From Mangrovimonas futianensis (GTDB lineage Bacteria > Bacteroidota > Bacteroidia > Flavobacteriales > Flavobacteriaceae): a DNA stretch of 64,000 nucleotides. The translations under genes and the position numbers were made by a program. Below are positions 1 to 9,176 of this stretch, one piece after another. The DNA lies in NCBI RefSeq assembly GCF_021245805.1, contig NZ_JAJJNF010000008.1:124001-188000 (forward strand), written 5' to 3'. The number at the start of each line of letters is the position of its first letter. Positions within the stretch are counted from its first letter, which is position 1. The notes beneath the pieces are model-generated. The model saw only the letters and a list, made by a program, of their open reading frames with translations, ran no database searches and had not been told where the DNA came from.

Positions 1-491
1 ATGGTTTGGAACGTATAAAATGAAATTCCTACTGGTAAGATGATTTTGTCAATCGTAAAATATGGTCGATTCATTACCTCATTTCCCCATTGACCCAACC
101 AATTAAAGACTTCATACTGGGTGTGAAAGAGAGAATTAAAGGAATCTGTAAAGAAATAGGCATATTTAAAATAACAGAGGACTAATAAATTAATGGAGAC
201 ACTAGTTGTGACAAGTGCTAAACGCTTATTTTTATTGGAGCTGCGATATATGGTCCGGCCAATAAAAAAGTCTAAAAGCGTACTGAATATCAATATTCCA
301 ACAAATAACCCGCTTGTTTTGTAGTAAAAGAATAAAGAAGCCAAAAAGAGATAAACATTTCTTAGTGGAACCTTCTTATAGATGATGGCAAAGAAAAAAT
401 AAACCACCACAAAAAAGATCCAGAAATTGGCTTGGGTAAATATAAGAGGGAACTCTTCTGAAAAGGTGAAAATGTCGTAAAGTCTATTCAT
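1..491 (-). CDS. MBOAT-family O-acyltransferase (partial, AlgI-like)
   Basis: The first 163 codons are visible; the gene runs off the left edge. Reading inward from ATG at 491, the protein begins MNRLYDIFTFSEEF and has several hydrophobic stretches. It then shows LCYFKYAYFF and ILPVGISFYTFQT, the conserved segments of membrane-bound O-acyltransferases such as AlgI/DltB. These integral membrane proteins move acyl groups, usually acetyl, across the membrane onto extracellular polysaccharide. The start codon overlaps the stop of the upstream gene by 8 bp (ATGAATAG), so the two are translationally coupled. Two SGNH-like genes precede it in the same operon, the usual partners of AlgI-type transferases (AlgJ/AlgX-like). 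The catalytic His lies outside the window. The polysaccharide substrate cannot be inferred. Confidence 0.85.
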   Translation of the reverse strand, partial: MNRLYDIFTFSEEFPLIFTQANFWIFFVVVYFFFAIIYKKVPLRNVYLFLASLFFYYKTSGLFVGILIFSTLLDFFIGRTIYRSSNKNKRLALVTTSVSINLLVLCYFKYAYFFTDSFNSLFHTQYEVFNWLGQWGNEVMNRPYFTIDKIILPVGISFYTFQT

Positions 492-1782
492 TCAAATGTT
501 TGAAGTGGTTAAGTAGTTGGTTTTCGTCTCTTCGGGTACTTTGTGCCCATGCTTTAACTAGGGCCTCCATTAACAAATCCCCTTTAATGCTGTATCCCAG
601 TTGTGTGAAGTGGATTCTATCTCTAATCATTAGGTGTTTTTTATACCATTTATGGGATGACCCGAGGCCTCCCATTATTTTGTACAAATCCCAAACGGCC
701 ATATTATATTCTTGAGCTAGTTCTCCTATAATTTCTTGTTGTATGGCAGTATTTTTATTAGGATACCTTCTGCGGTAATAGTCATCATTCGGTACGGTCA
801 ATAAAATAGCACAATCGGGATTAATTCGTTGAATCATTTGTATGAATGATTTATAGTAAAATCTGAATTTCTCAGGATCAAAATCTTCAACTTTTTTGTA
901 AGCATCATTGGTGCCAATCGAAATAATGAATAAATCGGGGTGATACATGGAAAGTTGACGCTCCAAATAAATACTTCTATTCAACCATGGGAAACTAGCT
1001 CCATTAACACCTAAGGTAGTATATTCAATTCCTTTTAAGTGTGGATTTTCCAATTCCAATCCCATCAATAAAAATTCGGGATCTAATTGTGTCGAGTCCT
1101 TGACTTGAATCTCAACAGCTATGGAATCTACTTTGCGATTAAAATAGTATTTTTTATAAAAATGCTTTTGGTCAATAGTATACTTTAATACTAAAGTAGA
1201 ATCTAAAAAACGCAATCTATAGTCATCCTTCCAAGTGTTGTAAAAAATCTTTAAAGCATCAAATTGGTAGGGTTTTTTGGTTTCATTTTTATGGTTGGCT
1301 TTAATATAGATAGTATCCATACTCTCTCTAAAGGCCGCGGTTATTCCAGACATGCCCCAAGTAATGCTGTCCTTGGTCACAGAACAGCGATAACCTGTCC
1401 ATAAATCCCTATTAGCTGAAATCCTATAACTCAAAGGATTATTAGTATGAGCTAAATGATAAGGAAATACAAAACCTCTTTGTCCCATAGATGAATCATT
1501 CATGTTATGGAAATAGGTTCTTAATTTATTCGAATAAAAGTCCGCTTGTATGTGGGACCCACCTATGTGAAAAATATGAAGCTTTTCTTGTTTGCCTTCG
1601 TAGATGTTGTCCAGCTTCTTAAAAAACTTTTGAAAAGTGGGGGCATTTTCCACATTCTCCAGTTTATTGGCTTCAAAGTCAATAAGCCTTCTTACGTCTT
1701 CCGGAATACTATCAAGCACATAGCTCTGTGAAAAACAGGCAGTATAAAAAAGAAGGATAAATAGGGGCAATTTGGAGGTCAT
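484..1782 (-). CDS. Secreted SGNH/GDSL-hydrolase-like protein
   Basis: The 432-aa protein has a signal peptide (about 1-19, ending near CFSQ). SGNH blocks are visible: block I as GGSHIQAD (nucleophile Ser76), a block-II-like GVNGASF (258-264), block III GTND (290-293) and the catalytic DRIHFT (Asp388, His391). In most relatives block I is GDSH; here the Asp is Gly. The protein is probably periplasmic and acts with the MBOAT protein encoded immediately downstream, as AlgJ/AlgX-like proteins do in polysaccharide O-acetylation. It overlaps the upstream SGNH gene by 4 bp (ATGA) and the downstream MBOAT gene by 8 bp, a tightly coupled three-gene operon. An esterase role is the main alternative. 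Confidence 0.8.
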   Translation of the reverse strand: MTSKLPLFILLFYTACFSQSYVLDSIPEDVRRLIDFEANKLENVENAPTFQKFFKKLDNIYEGKQEKLHIFHIGGSHIQADFYSNKLRTYFHNMNDSSMGQRGFVFPYHLAHTNNPLSYRISANRDLWTGYRCSVTKDSITWGMSGITAAFRESMDTIYIKANHKNETKKPYQFDALKIFYNTWKDDYRLRFLDSTLVLKYTIDQKHFYKKYYFNRKVDSIAVEIQVKDSTQLDPEFLLMGLELENPHLKGIEYTTLGVNGASFPWLNRSIYLERQLSMYHPDLFIISIGTNDAYKKVEDFDPEKFRFYYKSFIQMIQRINPDCAILLTVPNDDYYRRRYPNKNTAIQQEIIGELAQEYNMAVWDLYKIMGGLGSSHKWYKKHLMIRDRIHFTQLGYSIKGDLLMEALVKAWAQSTRRDENQLLNHFKHLNE

Positions 1783-3296
1783 TCTACTTGATTTAGGTCT
1801 AGGTAAAGAGCCAAAAACAAATGCTCAGAAATAATTTTGGTTCCAGAAGGAGCAAAATGGGTATAATCGGTAGCAGCCAATTTTTGTTCTACCCAGTAAG
1901 GCATTGAGTTTTCCCCACCCATGGCATCGTACATGCTCCAAAAGGCGATACCATTTTTATTCATCTCTTCCCTTAGAACATTATTTAAATAAGGCAAAAG
2001 CGGATAGGTTTGCATATGACCATTTATAGACGTACTCATGTCTGAAGGCCCTATAAAAAGAATTTTGGATTCTGGACATCGACGACTTACCCATTTAATA
2101 TGGTTTTTAATGTAGCGGGCATAATCTCTTACTTCCAGTGAATCTTTGATGTAAGGAATGGAATTACCTCCATATTGAAATATAAATAATTTAGGGTCTA
2201 AATTTTGAGACATCGCTTTAAAATTGGTGGCATCCAAAGTAGCGAAAACCAAACCTGAGCCACCTCTCATGGCAACGTTATCTAATGCAACTCCTTGTTG
2301 TCCGTCTAATGTAAGTCCATAAAAATCGGGGCTTATTTTACCTTCAAACTCATAACGCAAGTTTTGCGGCGTACCTTGAAACAAAAGTTGAAAATTATGG
2401 TATTTACCATCATTTATAAGGGAATCTTGGGTGATTAGGTTGTTGTCTTGATACACCTTAATACTGGTAGGTGTTAAAGAATTTCCATAATGTAGACCTA
2501 TCTTGGTGTATTGCATGTTACTGGCGTAAGACTTGGTAGGAGGGAATATTTGGATGCTGGCTTTACTGAAAGGAATACTGTCTAAATCCAAACTATCTGT
2601 AACGCCGTAGAGACCTTCAGTAAATCTGGAAATGGAATTAAAGACACCATATTTCTTATGATCAAAACGTTTGGTGGTTGGGTCAAAATACGCATACCTT
2701 AACCAATTGTTAGAATGGGAAACATCATTGCTGATATTCTCATAAGCTTGAACGATTGGAATAAAACCAGGTCCAGTACCACCATAAATTTTTTGGATTC
2801 GATGCCTCAAATAGGCAGAAATCCTATCACCTTCAAGCTGGGAATCACCATAATGAATGATGCGACAGTTTTCGCCATTTAAAAAAGCATCCATTTCTGA
2901 GATGAATGCCATTTTGTTCTTAGGATAATCAATCCTGATTATTTTACTGGTGTCAATCTTCTTTAAATTAAGGATTTTAACAACCTTTGGTTTTGGTATT
3001 TGGGTTGAATCCAGCTTTTGATCTGATGAAATATCGTCTTCTTCAATGGTATCTGGTATGACGTCTTCGATATTTTGAATTAGCTCATCAATCGATTTTT
3101 CTTTTTCTTCCTCAATACCCTTTTTTGAAAAAAATGTTTCAGAAGTGGGGTACTTTAATCCGACACCATTAATGAAAAAGCCTTCCTCATATATTCCATT
3201 ATCATAGGTTATACGATGACTGAAGTGTGTCAAGCCGTAAAGAGCTAGCAATACAATAACAGAAAAAAGTAGGATTTTAAAAGGATGAAATTTCAT
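1779..3296 (-). CDS. Membrane-anchored SGNH/GDSL-hydrolase-like protein
   Basis: The 505-aa protein has one N-terminal membrane helix (about 8-26). An acidic, Glu/Asp/Lys-rich linker (about 60-120) follows, then an SGNH domain with block I IIHYGDSQLEGD (Ser152), a block III equivalent FQYGGNS, and the catalytic DYTHFAPSG (Asp477, His480). The canonical GDS is intact here, unlike in its downstream neighbour. It is first in the operon SGNH-SGNH-MBOAT, with a 4-bp ATGA overlap to the second gene. The anchored topology suggests it works at the outer face of the inner membrane on exported glycan. The acetyl-transfer role is inferred from the operon; the fold is read from motifs. Confidence 0.78.
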   Translation of the reverse strand: MKFHPFKILLFSVIVLLALYGLTHFSHRITYDNGIYEEGFFINGVGLKYPTSETFFSKKGIEEEKEKSIDELIQNIEDVIPDTIEEDDISSDQKLDSTQIPKPKVVKILNLKKIDTSKIIRIDYPKNKMAFISEMDAFLNGENCRIIHYGDSQLEGDRISAYLRHRIQKIYGGTGPGFIPIVQAYENISNDVSHSNNWLRYAYFDPTTKRFDHKKYGVFNSISRFTEGLYGVTDSLDLDSIPFSKASIQIFPPTKSYASNMQYTKIGLHYGNSLTPTSIKVYQDNNLITQDSLINDGKYHNFQLLFQGTPQNLRYEFEGKISPDFYGLTLDGQQGVALDNVAMRGGSGLVFATLDATNFKAMSQNLDPKLFIFQYGGNSIPYIKDSLEVRDYARYIKNHIKWVSRRCPESKILFIGPSDMSTSINGHMQTYPLLPYLNNVLREEMNKNGIAFWSMYDAMGGENSMPYWVEQKLAATDYTHFAPSGTKIISEHLFLALYLDLNQVE

Positions 3297-3353
3297 AGTT
3301 CAATTAGTATGGACTAATATAAATACAAATGTTTAAAAATTTCAAATGGAAGA

Positions 3354-3382
3354 TTGAAATTTTAGCTTTTAAGATTACTTTG
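3354..3382 (+). promoter_or_regulatory. Probable mscL promoter
   Basis: TTG at 3354-3356 is followed after 18 bp by TTACTTTG at 3375-3382. This resembles the Bacteroidota -33 TTG and -7 TAnnTTTG elements with one mismatch. The mscL start codon is 19 bp further on. Confidence 0.5.
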
Positions 3383-3401
3383 CACAGAAAATGAATAAGG
3401 T

Positions 3402-3839
3402 ATGAAGCTATTAAAAGAGTTTAAGGAATTTGCGATAAAAGGAAACATGATGGATATGGCCATTGGGGTCATTATTGGAGCTTCGTTCAATAAAGTGGTG
3501 GATGTTATTGTCAAACAGATTATGCTGCCGCCACTAAGTTTATTAACAGATGGCGTAAATTTTCAAAACAAAAAGATCATTCTAAAAGAAGCTATTCTTA
3601 GTCAAACGGGTGAAGTTCTTTCTGAGGAAGTGGCAATAGGTTATGGCGCTTTTGGTGAAGCTATCTTAGATTTTTTAGTTATAGGATTTACCATCTTTCT
3701 TGTTGTCAAATTTTTGAACCGTCTTAGGGAAAAATCGCATGATGTTAAGGATAAAACGGTAGCGACACCAAAGGATATAGAACTCCTCACCAAATTGACC
3801 GATTTGATGCAAGAACAAAATAAATTATTAAAAAAGTAA
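3402..3839 (+). CDS. mscL: Large-conductance mechanosensitive channel MscL
   Basis: The 145-aa protein opens with KEFKEFAIKGNMMDMAIGVI, the conserved N-terminal amphipathic helix and start of TM1 of MscL. A second membrane helix (about 87-107, ending LVVKFLNRL) and a charged C-terminal bundle follow. MscL forms a homopentameric pore in the inner membrane that opens under extreme membrane tension to release solutes during hypo-osmotic shock. Length and topology match the family. It has its own promoter and is transcribed divergently from the acetylation operon. The downstream gene converges on it with a gap of 7 bp. Confidence 0.97.
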   Translation: MKLLKEFKEFAIKGNMMDMAIGVIIGASFNKVVDVIVKQIMLPPLSLLTDGVNFQNKKIILKEAILSQTGEVLSEEVAIGYGAFGEAILDFLVIGFTIFLVVKFLNRLREKSHDVKDKTVATPKDIELLTKLTDLMQEQNKLLKK

Positions 3840-3846
3840 TTGCGAT

Positions 3847-4263
3847 TTAAAGTTTAATAGGGTCTTTCTCTAAATTTAAATCGGCTAACATGTCTTGAGT
3901 AAATTTGTAGTGACCTCTGCGGGTAATAATCCTGAATCTGTGGTCTTTCATGCGGGTTAAAACATCCAAGAAGCGCCATTTAGATTTAAGTAATTTAGGC
4001 TTTTCTGATTTTAAGCTAATCTCAAAATAGTGCTTTCTTCCCGCTTTTTCTGCTACAATGTCTGGTGTAATGACAACATCTGATCCCTTTTTAAGGTAAG
4101 ATTTTGGGGTTTCATAGCCTTCCACATCGGCCTTAATGTTGTTGTAACCTAATTTCTCTAGATACGTTACTGATTCTTTTAAAAAAATTTCGTTTTCTGT
4201 TTTGTCTTGAGCTATCATGCTATAAATATAGCGATAATTTTTAAAAATTTTGCTTAACGACAT
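3847..4263 (-). CDS. Hypothetical protein, possible PD-(D/E)xK-like fold
   Basis: The protein is 138 aa from the first ATG. A second ATG at 4218 (residue 16, MIAQDKTENE) is equally plausible and would give 123 aa. I do not recognise the family. The core contains VVITPDIVAEKAGRKHYFEI followed by SLKSEK. A PD followed by a short loop, a beta-strand-like stretch and E..x..K recalls the PD-(D/E)xK nuclease core, but the E-to-K spacing (EISLK) is not canonical. The C-terminal half is basic (TRMKDHRFRIITRRGHYKF). There is no signal peptide or membrane segment, so it is cytoplasmic. It converges with mscL and is divergent from the MBL-rhodanese gene. Confidence 0.65.
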   Translation of the reverse strand: MSLSKIFKNYRYIYSMIAQDKTENEIFLKESVTYLEKLGYNNIKADVEGYETPKSYLKKGSDVVITPDIVAEKAGRKHYFEISLKSEKPKLLKSKWRFLDVLTRMKDHRFRIITRRGHYKFTQDMLADLNLEKDPIKL

Positions 4264-4367
4264 GTTAAAGGAAATATAGGTTCTTGAAAATCATGTGTTT
4301 GAATGGCTTTGAAGTAGGTGGAAATTGATAAAATTAAATTCCATCCAAATAGTTTTAAAAACATTAT

Positions 4368-4375
4368 TATTTTTG
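4368..4375 (+). promoter_or_regulatory. -7 element upstream of the MBL/rhodanese gene
   Basis: TATTTTTG is an exact TAnnTTTG match, 26 bp before ATG 4402. No clear TTG lies at the right upstream distance. Its position inside the longer open frame supports the internal ATG at 4402 as the true start. Confidence 0.5.
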
Positions 4376-4401
4376 AGGCCAATCTGAATAAAACCCATCG
4401 A

Positions 4402-5817
4402 ATGAAAATTGAGCAAATTTATACAGGATGTTTGTCCCAAGGAGCCTATTATATTGAAAGTGAAGGAGAGGTGGCTATAATAGATCCACTAAGAGAGATT
4501 CAAAATTATTTGGATCGCGCTGATGAGGCGAATGCAACCATCAAGTATATTTTTGAAACCCATTTTCATGCTGATTTTGTAAGTGGACATCTTACTTTGT
4601 CAAAAAGAACAGGAGCTCCTATCGTTTATGGACCTTTAGCAAATCCATCCTTTGAAGCAATAATAGCCGAAGATGGTCAGACGTTTCAATTGGGAAAAGT
4701 TTCCATCACGGTGATGCATACACCAGGACATACTATGGAAAGTACCACCTATTTACTAAAGGATGAAAATGGTGAGGATTATGCTATTTTTAGTGGGGAC
4801 ACCTTGTTTTTAGGAGATGTTGGTAGACCAGATTTAGCGCAAAAAGCCGCCAATATGACTCAGGAGGATTTGGCAGGTTTACTTTTTGACAGCCTTAGGG
4901 AAAAAATCATGCCTTTACATGATGAGGTTACCGTATATCCAGCTCATGGAGCAGGTTCAGCTTGTGGTAAGAATATGATGAAAATCACGGTTGATACTTT
5001 AGGTAATCAGAAGAAAATGAATTATGCTCTTCGCGCAGATATGACTAAAGAGGAATTCATAAAGGAGGTGACAGATGGGTTGACTCCTCCGCCTCAATAC
5101 TTTCCTTTAAATGTTAAATTGAACAAGGAAGGTTATGAAGATATTGAAGATATCATAGAAAGAGGAACAAGAGGGCTTTCCCCCGAAGAATTTGAATTAG
5201 CTGCTAATGAAACAGGAGCAATAGTTCTTGACGTTCGCCATCAAGATGAATTTGTTAAGGGGCATATCCCACAATCTATATTTATAGGAATTGATGGTGG
5301 TTTTGCACCTTGGGTTGGAGCTTTGATTGCAGATGTGCAGCAGTCCATTCTTTTGATCGCTCCAGAAGGAAGGGTAGAAGAGGCGATTACACGATTATCA
5401 CGTGTTGGTTTTGATCAAACAATTGGTTACTTGGAAGGTGGTTTTGATTCCTGGAAGAAATCTGGAAAACAAATCGATTCCATCATTTCTATTTCTGCTG
5501 AAGAGTTTAAGGATAGACTTTCAACAGGTGATATTCCAGTTTTTGATGTTCGTAAAGAAGGAGAGTATCTGTCTTCACATTTAAAACAAGCTTTTCTGAC
5601 TCCACTTGATTATTTAAACGATCATCTGGCGGAATTTCCACAGGAAGAAACCTTTTACATGCATTGCGCAGGAGGATACCGATCGGTTATTGCAGCCTCC
5701 ATTTTAAAAAGCCGAGGCATTCACAATTTGGTTGAAATTGCTGGTGGTTTTGATGCCATGAAGGAGGCAGGTATTCCTGTTACCGATGAGGTTTGTCCTT
5801 CCACGCTTAAAAAATAG
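4402..5817 (+). CDS. MBL-fold hydrolase with two rhodanese domains (persulfide dioxygenase/sulfurtransferase type)
   Basis: The protein is 471 aa from ATG 4402. The reading frame is open upstream to a GTG at 4318, but the -7 box at 4368 and the family-like start MKIEQIYTGCLSQGAYY favour 4402. The N-terminal metallo-beta-lactamase domain carries THFHADF (53-59), HTPGH, SGDTLF and a late His in HGAGSACG, the metal ligands of persulfide dioxygenase/glyoxalase II-like enzymes. The first rhodanese domain (AIVLDVRHQDEF onward) lacks an active-site Cys: the loop reads LLIAPEGRV. The second has the intact loop HCAGGYRS (Cys422). It likely oxidises or transfers sulfane sulfur in the cytoplasm. Its 3' end overlaps the convergent oxidoreductase gene by 11 bp. 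Confidence 0.88.
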   Translation: MKIEQIYTGCLSQGAYYIESEGEVAIIDPLREIQNYLDRADEANATIKYIFETHFHADFVSGHLTLSKRTGAPIVYGPLANPSFEAIIAEDGQTFQLGKVSITVMHTPGHTMESTTYLLKDENGEDYAIFSGDTLFLGDVGRPDLAQKAANMTQEDLAGLLFDSLREKIMPLHDEVTVYPAHGAGSACGKNMMKITVDTLGNQKKMNYALRADMTKEEFIKEVTDGLTPPPQYFPLNVKLNKEGYEDIEDIIERGTRGLSPEEFELAANETGAIVLDVRHQDEFVKGHIPQSIFIGIDGGFAPWVGALIADVQQSILLIAPEGRVEEAITRLSRVGFDQTIGYLEGGFDSWKKSGKQIDSIISISAEEFKDRLSTGDIPVFDVRKEGEYLSSHLKQAFLTPLDYLNDHLAEFPQEETFYMHCAGGYRSVIAASILKSRGIHNLVEIAGGFDAMKEAGIPVTDEVCPSTLKK

Positions 5818-8800
5818 ATTCTAGCTTTTTCAATTCACGATACTTTTTGTCATATTGTTTTTGCATGTTTTCAAATAAGGTTTCAGATTGACTGGAATCC
5901 ATTAGTTTTTGGAATCTCTTTTCCATTGGTATAAACTCTTGAATTTTAAGTGTGGGTGTTTCTGTATCTAATTGAAACGGATTTACACCTGCAGATATTA
6001 ATTCAGGATTGTAGCGATATAAAGGCCAATGTCCTGAATTCACTACGGCTTGTATATGTTTTTTAGGGTGTTTCATGTCGATACCGTGAGAAGCAGAAGG
6101 GCAATAAGTCAATATAATTGATGGACCCTCGTATTGTTCCGCTTCAATTAAGGTCTTTAGTGCTTGCTCAGGATTTGCCATTAAGGCTATGGATCCTACA
6201 TAGGCATGTTTATAAGTCATGGCTATTTGTCCCAAGTCTTTCTTTATTCTGGGTTTCGCTTGATGTTGAAATTTTGCTGAGGCGCCAAATGGGGTAGCCT
6301 TAGAGGCTTGCCCTCCAGTGTTGTCATAAACCTCATTATCCAAAACTAATATGTTGATGTTTTCTTGCGACGCCAAGACATGATCAATACCACTAAAACC
6401 AATATCGTATGCCCATCCATCACCTCCAATACACCAAACACTTTTTTTAATTAGTTGCTCTAATTTTGAACTTAGTTTTAAAGCTTTATCTGAATTCATT
6501 TTCACCAGAATTTCCTTGATTTGGCTTATATCCATATTCATTTTTTGGAAGTCTAAAGTTGTTTTTTGAGAGTTGTTCAAGACTTGTTCAATGAGATGAT
6601 TTGGAATGTGATTTGAAAATGAAATAAGCTCCCTTTTCACTTTGGAATTTTGAAATTTATTAGAAAGGGCAAAGCCTAAGCCCAATTCGGCATTATCTTC
6701 AAACAAAGAATTGGACCAAGCAGGACCATGACCTTCATCATTGGTTGACCAAGGGGTAGTAGGAAGCGCACCACCTATAATAGAACTGGCTCCTGTGGCA
6801 TTGGCCACAAGCATGCGATCTCCAAAAAGTTGTGAAAGTACTTTTAGGTAAGGTGCTTGACCACAACCTTCCGGTCCGTAGGGATATTTATATAAAGGTT
6901 CTAAAAATTGTTGTTGTTCTAATTTGTGTGGGTTTATTGATGTACGATCCATTTCTGGAACTTTTAAAAGGGAATCCCAAAGCTCTTTTTTATCGGGTGT
7001 ATTTTTGACCATTTTTAAAGCTTTGGTTTCGCAAAAATCAACACAGTGATTACAGCTTGTACATTGGTCAGGATTGATAGCTACGGAAAAGTATGTATCA
7101 CTTTGCCAATCCTTATCATTAAATGGCTTGTAGGTCAGACTGGAAGGCATATTTTCGATGTCTGAAGTACCAAGAGATTTCAATCTAATGGCAGATTGCG
7201 GACAAGCCAAACTACATAAACCGCATTGCGTACAAGCATTCGAATCCCACTCTGGAATTTCTGCTCTGAAAAAACGTTGATTCAGCTCTGAAGTATTGGT
7301 ATTGTATGTACCGTCATTTGGGAATTGGCTCACCGGCAATTCATTTCCTTCTCCATTTAAAATAGATTGAATAAACTCATGTAATTGCGAACCAGTGTCA
7401 GTCGGTTGATGGTTTAATTGCAAATCTTCTAACTTGATTGGTTTCAAATAATCAGAAGTTTCCAGTATTTTGATATGATTGTGGTTTTCCATGATTTCAA
7501 GTATCAATTCTAGTAAGTGCTTTTGAGGAATATGATAAAGTGTAATCCTTTTGTTTTTTAAGGTATCAAGACATGTTTGGTTTAAGCATACCTCAGTTTC
7601 AAGTTGATTTATGAAAAGGATGGTGTTTGCTTTCAATTTGGATAAAAATGATTGATGATTGAGGATATCTAAGGAATCCAAATAGAAATATTTTGGTTGC
7701 TGTATCAGATAAGGAGCCTTTATTGGGTGTTCCGAAATTCTTAAATGTGAGATTTCCAAATAGTCAGATTTTTTATAGCTTATTTCAGTATATCCTTGAA
7801 CAAACTTTTCTGAATTTGACTGAAGTTTTTGACAGAAATGTTCAAGATTAAATGAATTAGTTTCGTTAGGTTTTTTTACCAGTTGTATCTCAACATTGTA
7901 ATTATAATTTAAGTGGAAACTCTCTGATATTTTGAGACTTTTGTGAGTTAAATCATCATTGATTCCCACCGTGAAATCAGTTTTTGGAGTTTCTGATTTG
8001 AGGTTTTCAAAAATGATGTGTACCATATTGGGAGTGAATTCTTTTGAAGACAAACCGTAACGTCCCCCCATAATTCTAGGAAGATGTTGTATGTTTTGAG
8101 TTTGAAATGCATCCAATAAAGTTTGTGATACATCTAAGAAAAGGGGTTCCTTGGTAGCACCTGGTTCTTTGGTTCGATCTAAAACGGCTATATTTTTAAC
8201 CGATTTAGGTAAGGCATTCAAAAAGGCTTTTTTATAGAAGGGACGATATAATCTAACTTTTATCAATCCCAATTTTTCGTCTCTAAGATTTAAATGATTT
8301 ATGGTTTCTTCTATTGTTTCGGCCCCAGAACCCATACAAACAATGATATGTTCTGCTTCAGGATGTCCGCAGTATTCAAAGATTTTATAGGATCGATTGG
8401 TGTATTTTGCAAATTCATCCATAATATTTTGAACTTGTGAAGCACAGGATTCATAAACTGGGTTTATGGCTTCTCTACCTTGAAAAAAGGTGTCTGGTCC
8501 TTGGGATGTACCTTTTATTTTAGGGTTGAAAGGTGTTAATCTACGCTCAAAAAGATTGTTAGTCAATTCGTTTGGTTGGTAAAGCTGACTTATCACTTCA
8601 TCTGAAATAGGCTCCAAAGTGTTGATTTCATGGGACGTCCTAAAACCATCATAAAAATGGATAAAAGGAATTTGGGTTTTGTGAGTGGCCACCTGCGCTA
8701 TGAAAGAAAAATCATGAACTTCCTGTACCGAGTTAGCACACAACATGGCATACCCAGTTTGTCTAATGGCCATCACATCACTATGATCTCCAAAAACAGA

Positions 8801-9166
8801 TAAAGCATGGGTTGCTATACTACGTGTGGGACAATGAATGACATGGGGAAGAAGTTCACCTGCCATTTTATACATGTTTGGCATCATTAAAAGTAAACCC
8901 TGTGATGCTGTAAAGGTAGTGGCCAAAGATCCGGTTTGAAGGGCGCCGTGAAGGGTTCCTGCAACACCACTTTCACTTTGCATTTCAATGACTTCGGGTA
9001 TTTGACCAAACATATTTTTGTGACCCAAAGAAGCCCATTCTTCAACTGACTCTGAGATTTCAGAAGCTGGTGTAATGGGATAAATAGGGAATATTTCATT
9101 GGTCTTATAAGCTACCTTAGCAACTTCCTTATTTCCTGTTGATACGATGTAATGAGAAGGTTTCAT
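5807..9166 (-). CDS. nifJ: Pyruvate:ferredoxin (flavodoxin) oxidoreductase, single-chain, atypical
   Basis: The 1119-aa fused PFOR has its domains in order. The N-terminal pyrimidine-binding domain has FPIYPITPASEIS and SVFGDHSDVMA; domain II includes GAETIEETI. A gamma-like region follows with FTVGINDD and ISHLRISEHPI. A ferredoxin domain carries two intact CxxCxxCxxxC motifs (from Cys645 and Cys702). The TPP domain has GGDGWAYDIGFSGIDHVLAS and VYDNTGGQASKATP. It would oxidise pyruvate or a related 2-oxoacid with CoA to acyl-CoA, CO2 and reduced ferredoxin. Oddities: the GxGxDGTVGANK segment usual in the gamma domain is not found, and the ligands of the TPP-proximal [4Fe-4S] cluster are altered. 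Usual CxxC reads PEGC (Pro765, Cys768), usual NATGC reads NATGA (Ala793), and the late Cys position is Ser1024 with a Cys two residues earlier (Cys1022). It lies behind osmC across a hairpin. Confidence 0.88.
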   Translation of the reverse strand: MKPSHYIVSTGNKEVAKVAYKTNEIFPIYPITPASEISESVEEWASLGHKNMFGQIPEVIEMQSESGVAGTLHGALQTGSLATTFTASQGLLLMMPNMYKMAGELLPHVIHCPTRSIATHALSVFGDHSDVMAIRQTGYAMLCANSVQEVHDFSFIAQVATHKTQIPFIHFYDGFRTSHEINTLEPISDEVISQLYQPNELTNNLFERRLTPFNPKIKGTSQGPDTFFQGREAINPVYESCASQVQNIMDEFAKYTNRSYKIFEYCGHPEAEHIIVCMGSGAETIEETINHLNLRDEKLGLIKVRLYRPFYKKAFLNALPKSVKNIAVLDRTKEPGATKEPLFLDVSQTLLDAFQTQNIQHLPRIMGGRYGLSSKEFTPNMVHIIFENLKSETPKTDFTVGINDDLTHKSLKISESFHLNYNYNVEIQLVKKPNETNSFNLEHFCQKLQSNSEKFVQGYTEISYKKSDYLEISHLRISEHPIKAPYLIQQPKYFYLDSLDILNHQSFLSKLKANTILFINQLETEVCLNQTCLDTLKNKRITLYHIPQKHLLELILEIMENHNHIKILETSDYLKPIKLEDLQLNHQPTDTGSQLHEFIQSILNGEGNELPVSQFPNDGTYNTNTSELNQRFFRAEIPEWDSNACTQCGLCSLACPQSAIRLKSLGTSDIENMPSSLTYKPFNDKDWQSDTYFSVAINPDQCTSCNHCVDFCETKALKMVKNTPDKKELWDSLLKVPEMDRTSINPHKLEQQQFLEPLYKYPYGPEGCGQAPYLKVLSQLFGDRMLVANATGASSIIGGALPTTPWSTNDEGHGPAWSNSLFEDNAELGLGFALSNKFQNSKVKRELISFSNHIPNHLIEQVLNNSQKTTLDFQKMNMDISQIKEILVKMNSDKALKLSSKLEQLIKKSVWCIGGDGWAYDIGFSGIDHVLASQENINILVLDNEVYDNTGGQASKATPFGASAKFQHQAKPRIKKDLGQIAMTYKHAYVGSIALMANPEQALKTLIEAEQYEGPSIILTYCPSASHGIDMKHPKKHIQAVVNSGHWPLYRYNPELISAGVNPFQLDTETPTLKIQEFIPMEKRFQKLMDSSQSETLFENMQKQYDKKYRELKKLESIF

Positions 9167-9176
9167 GATTCAAAAA

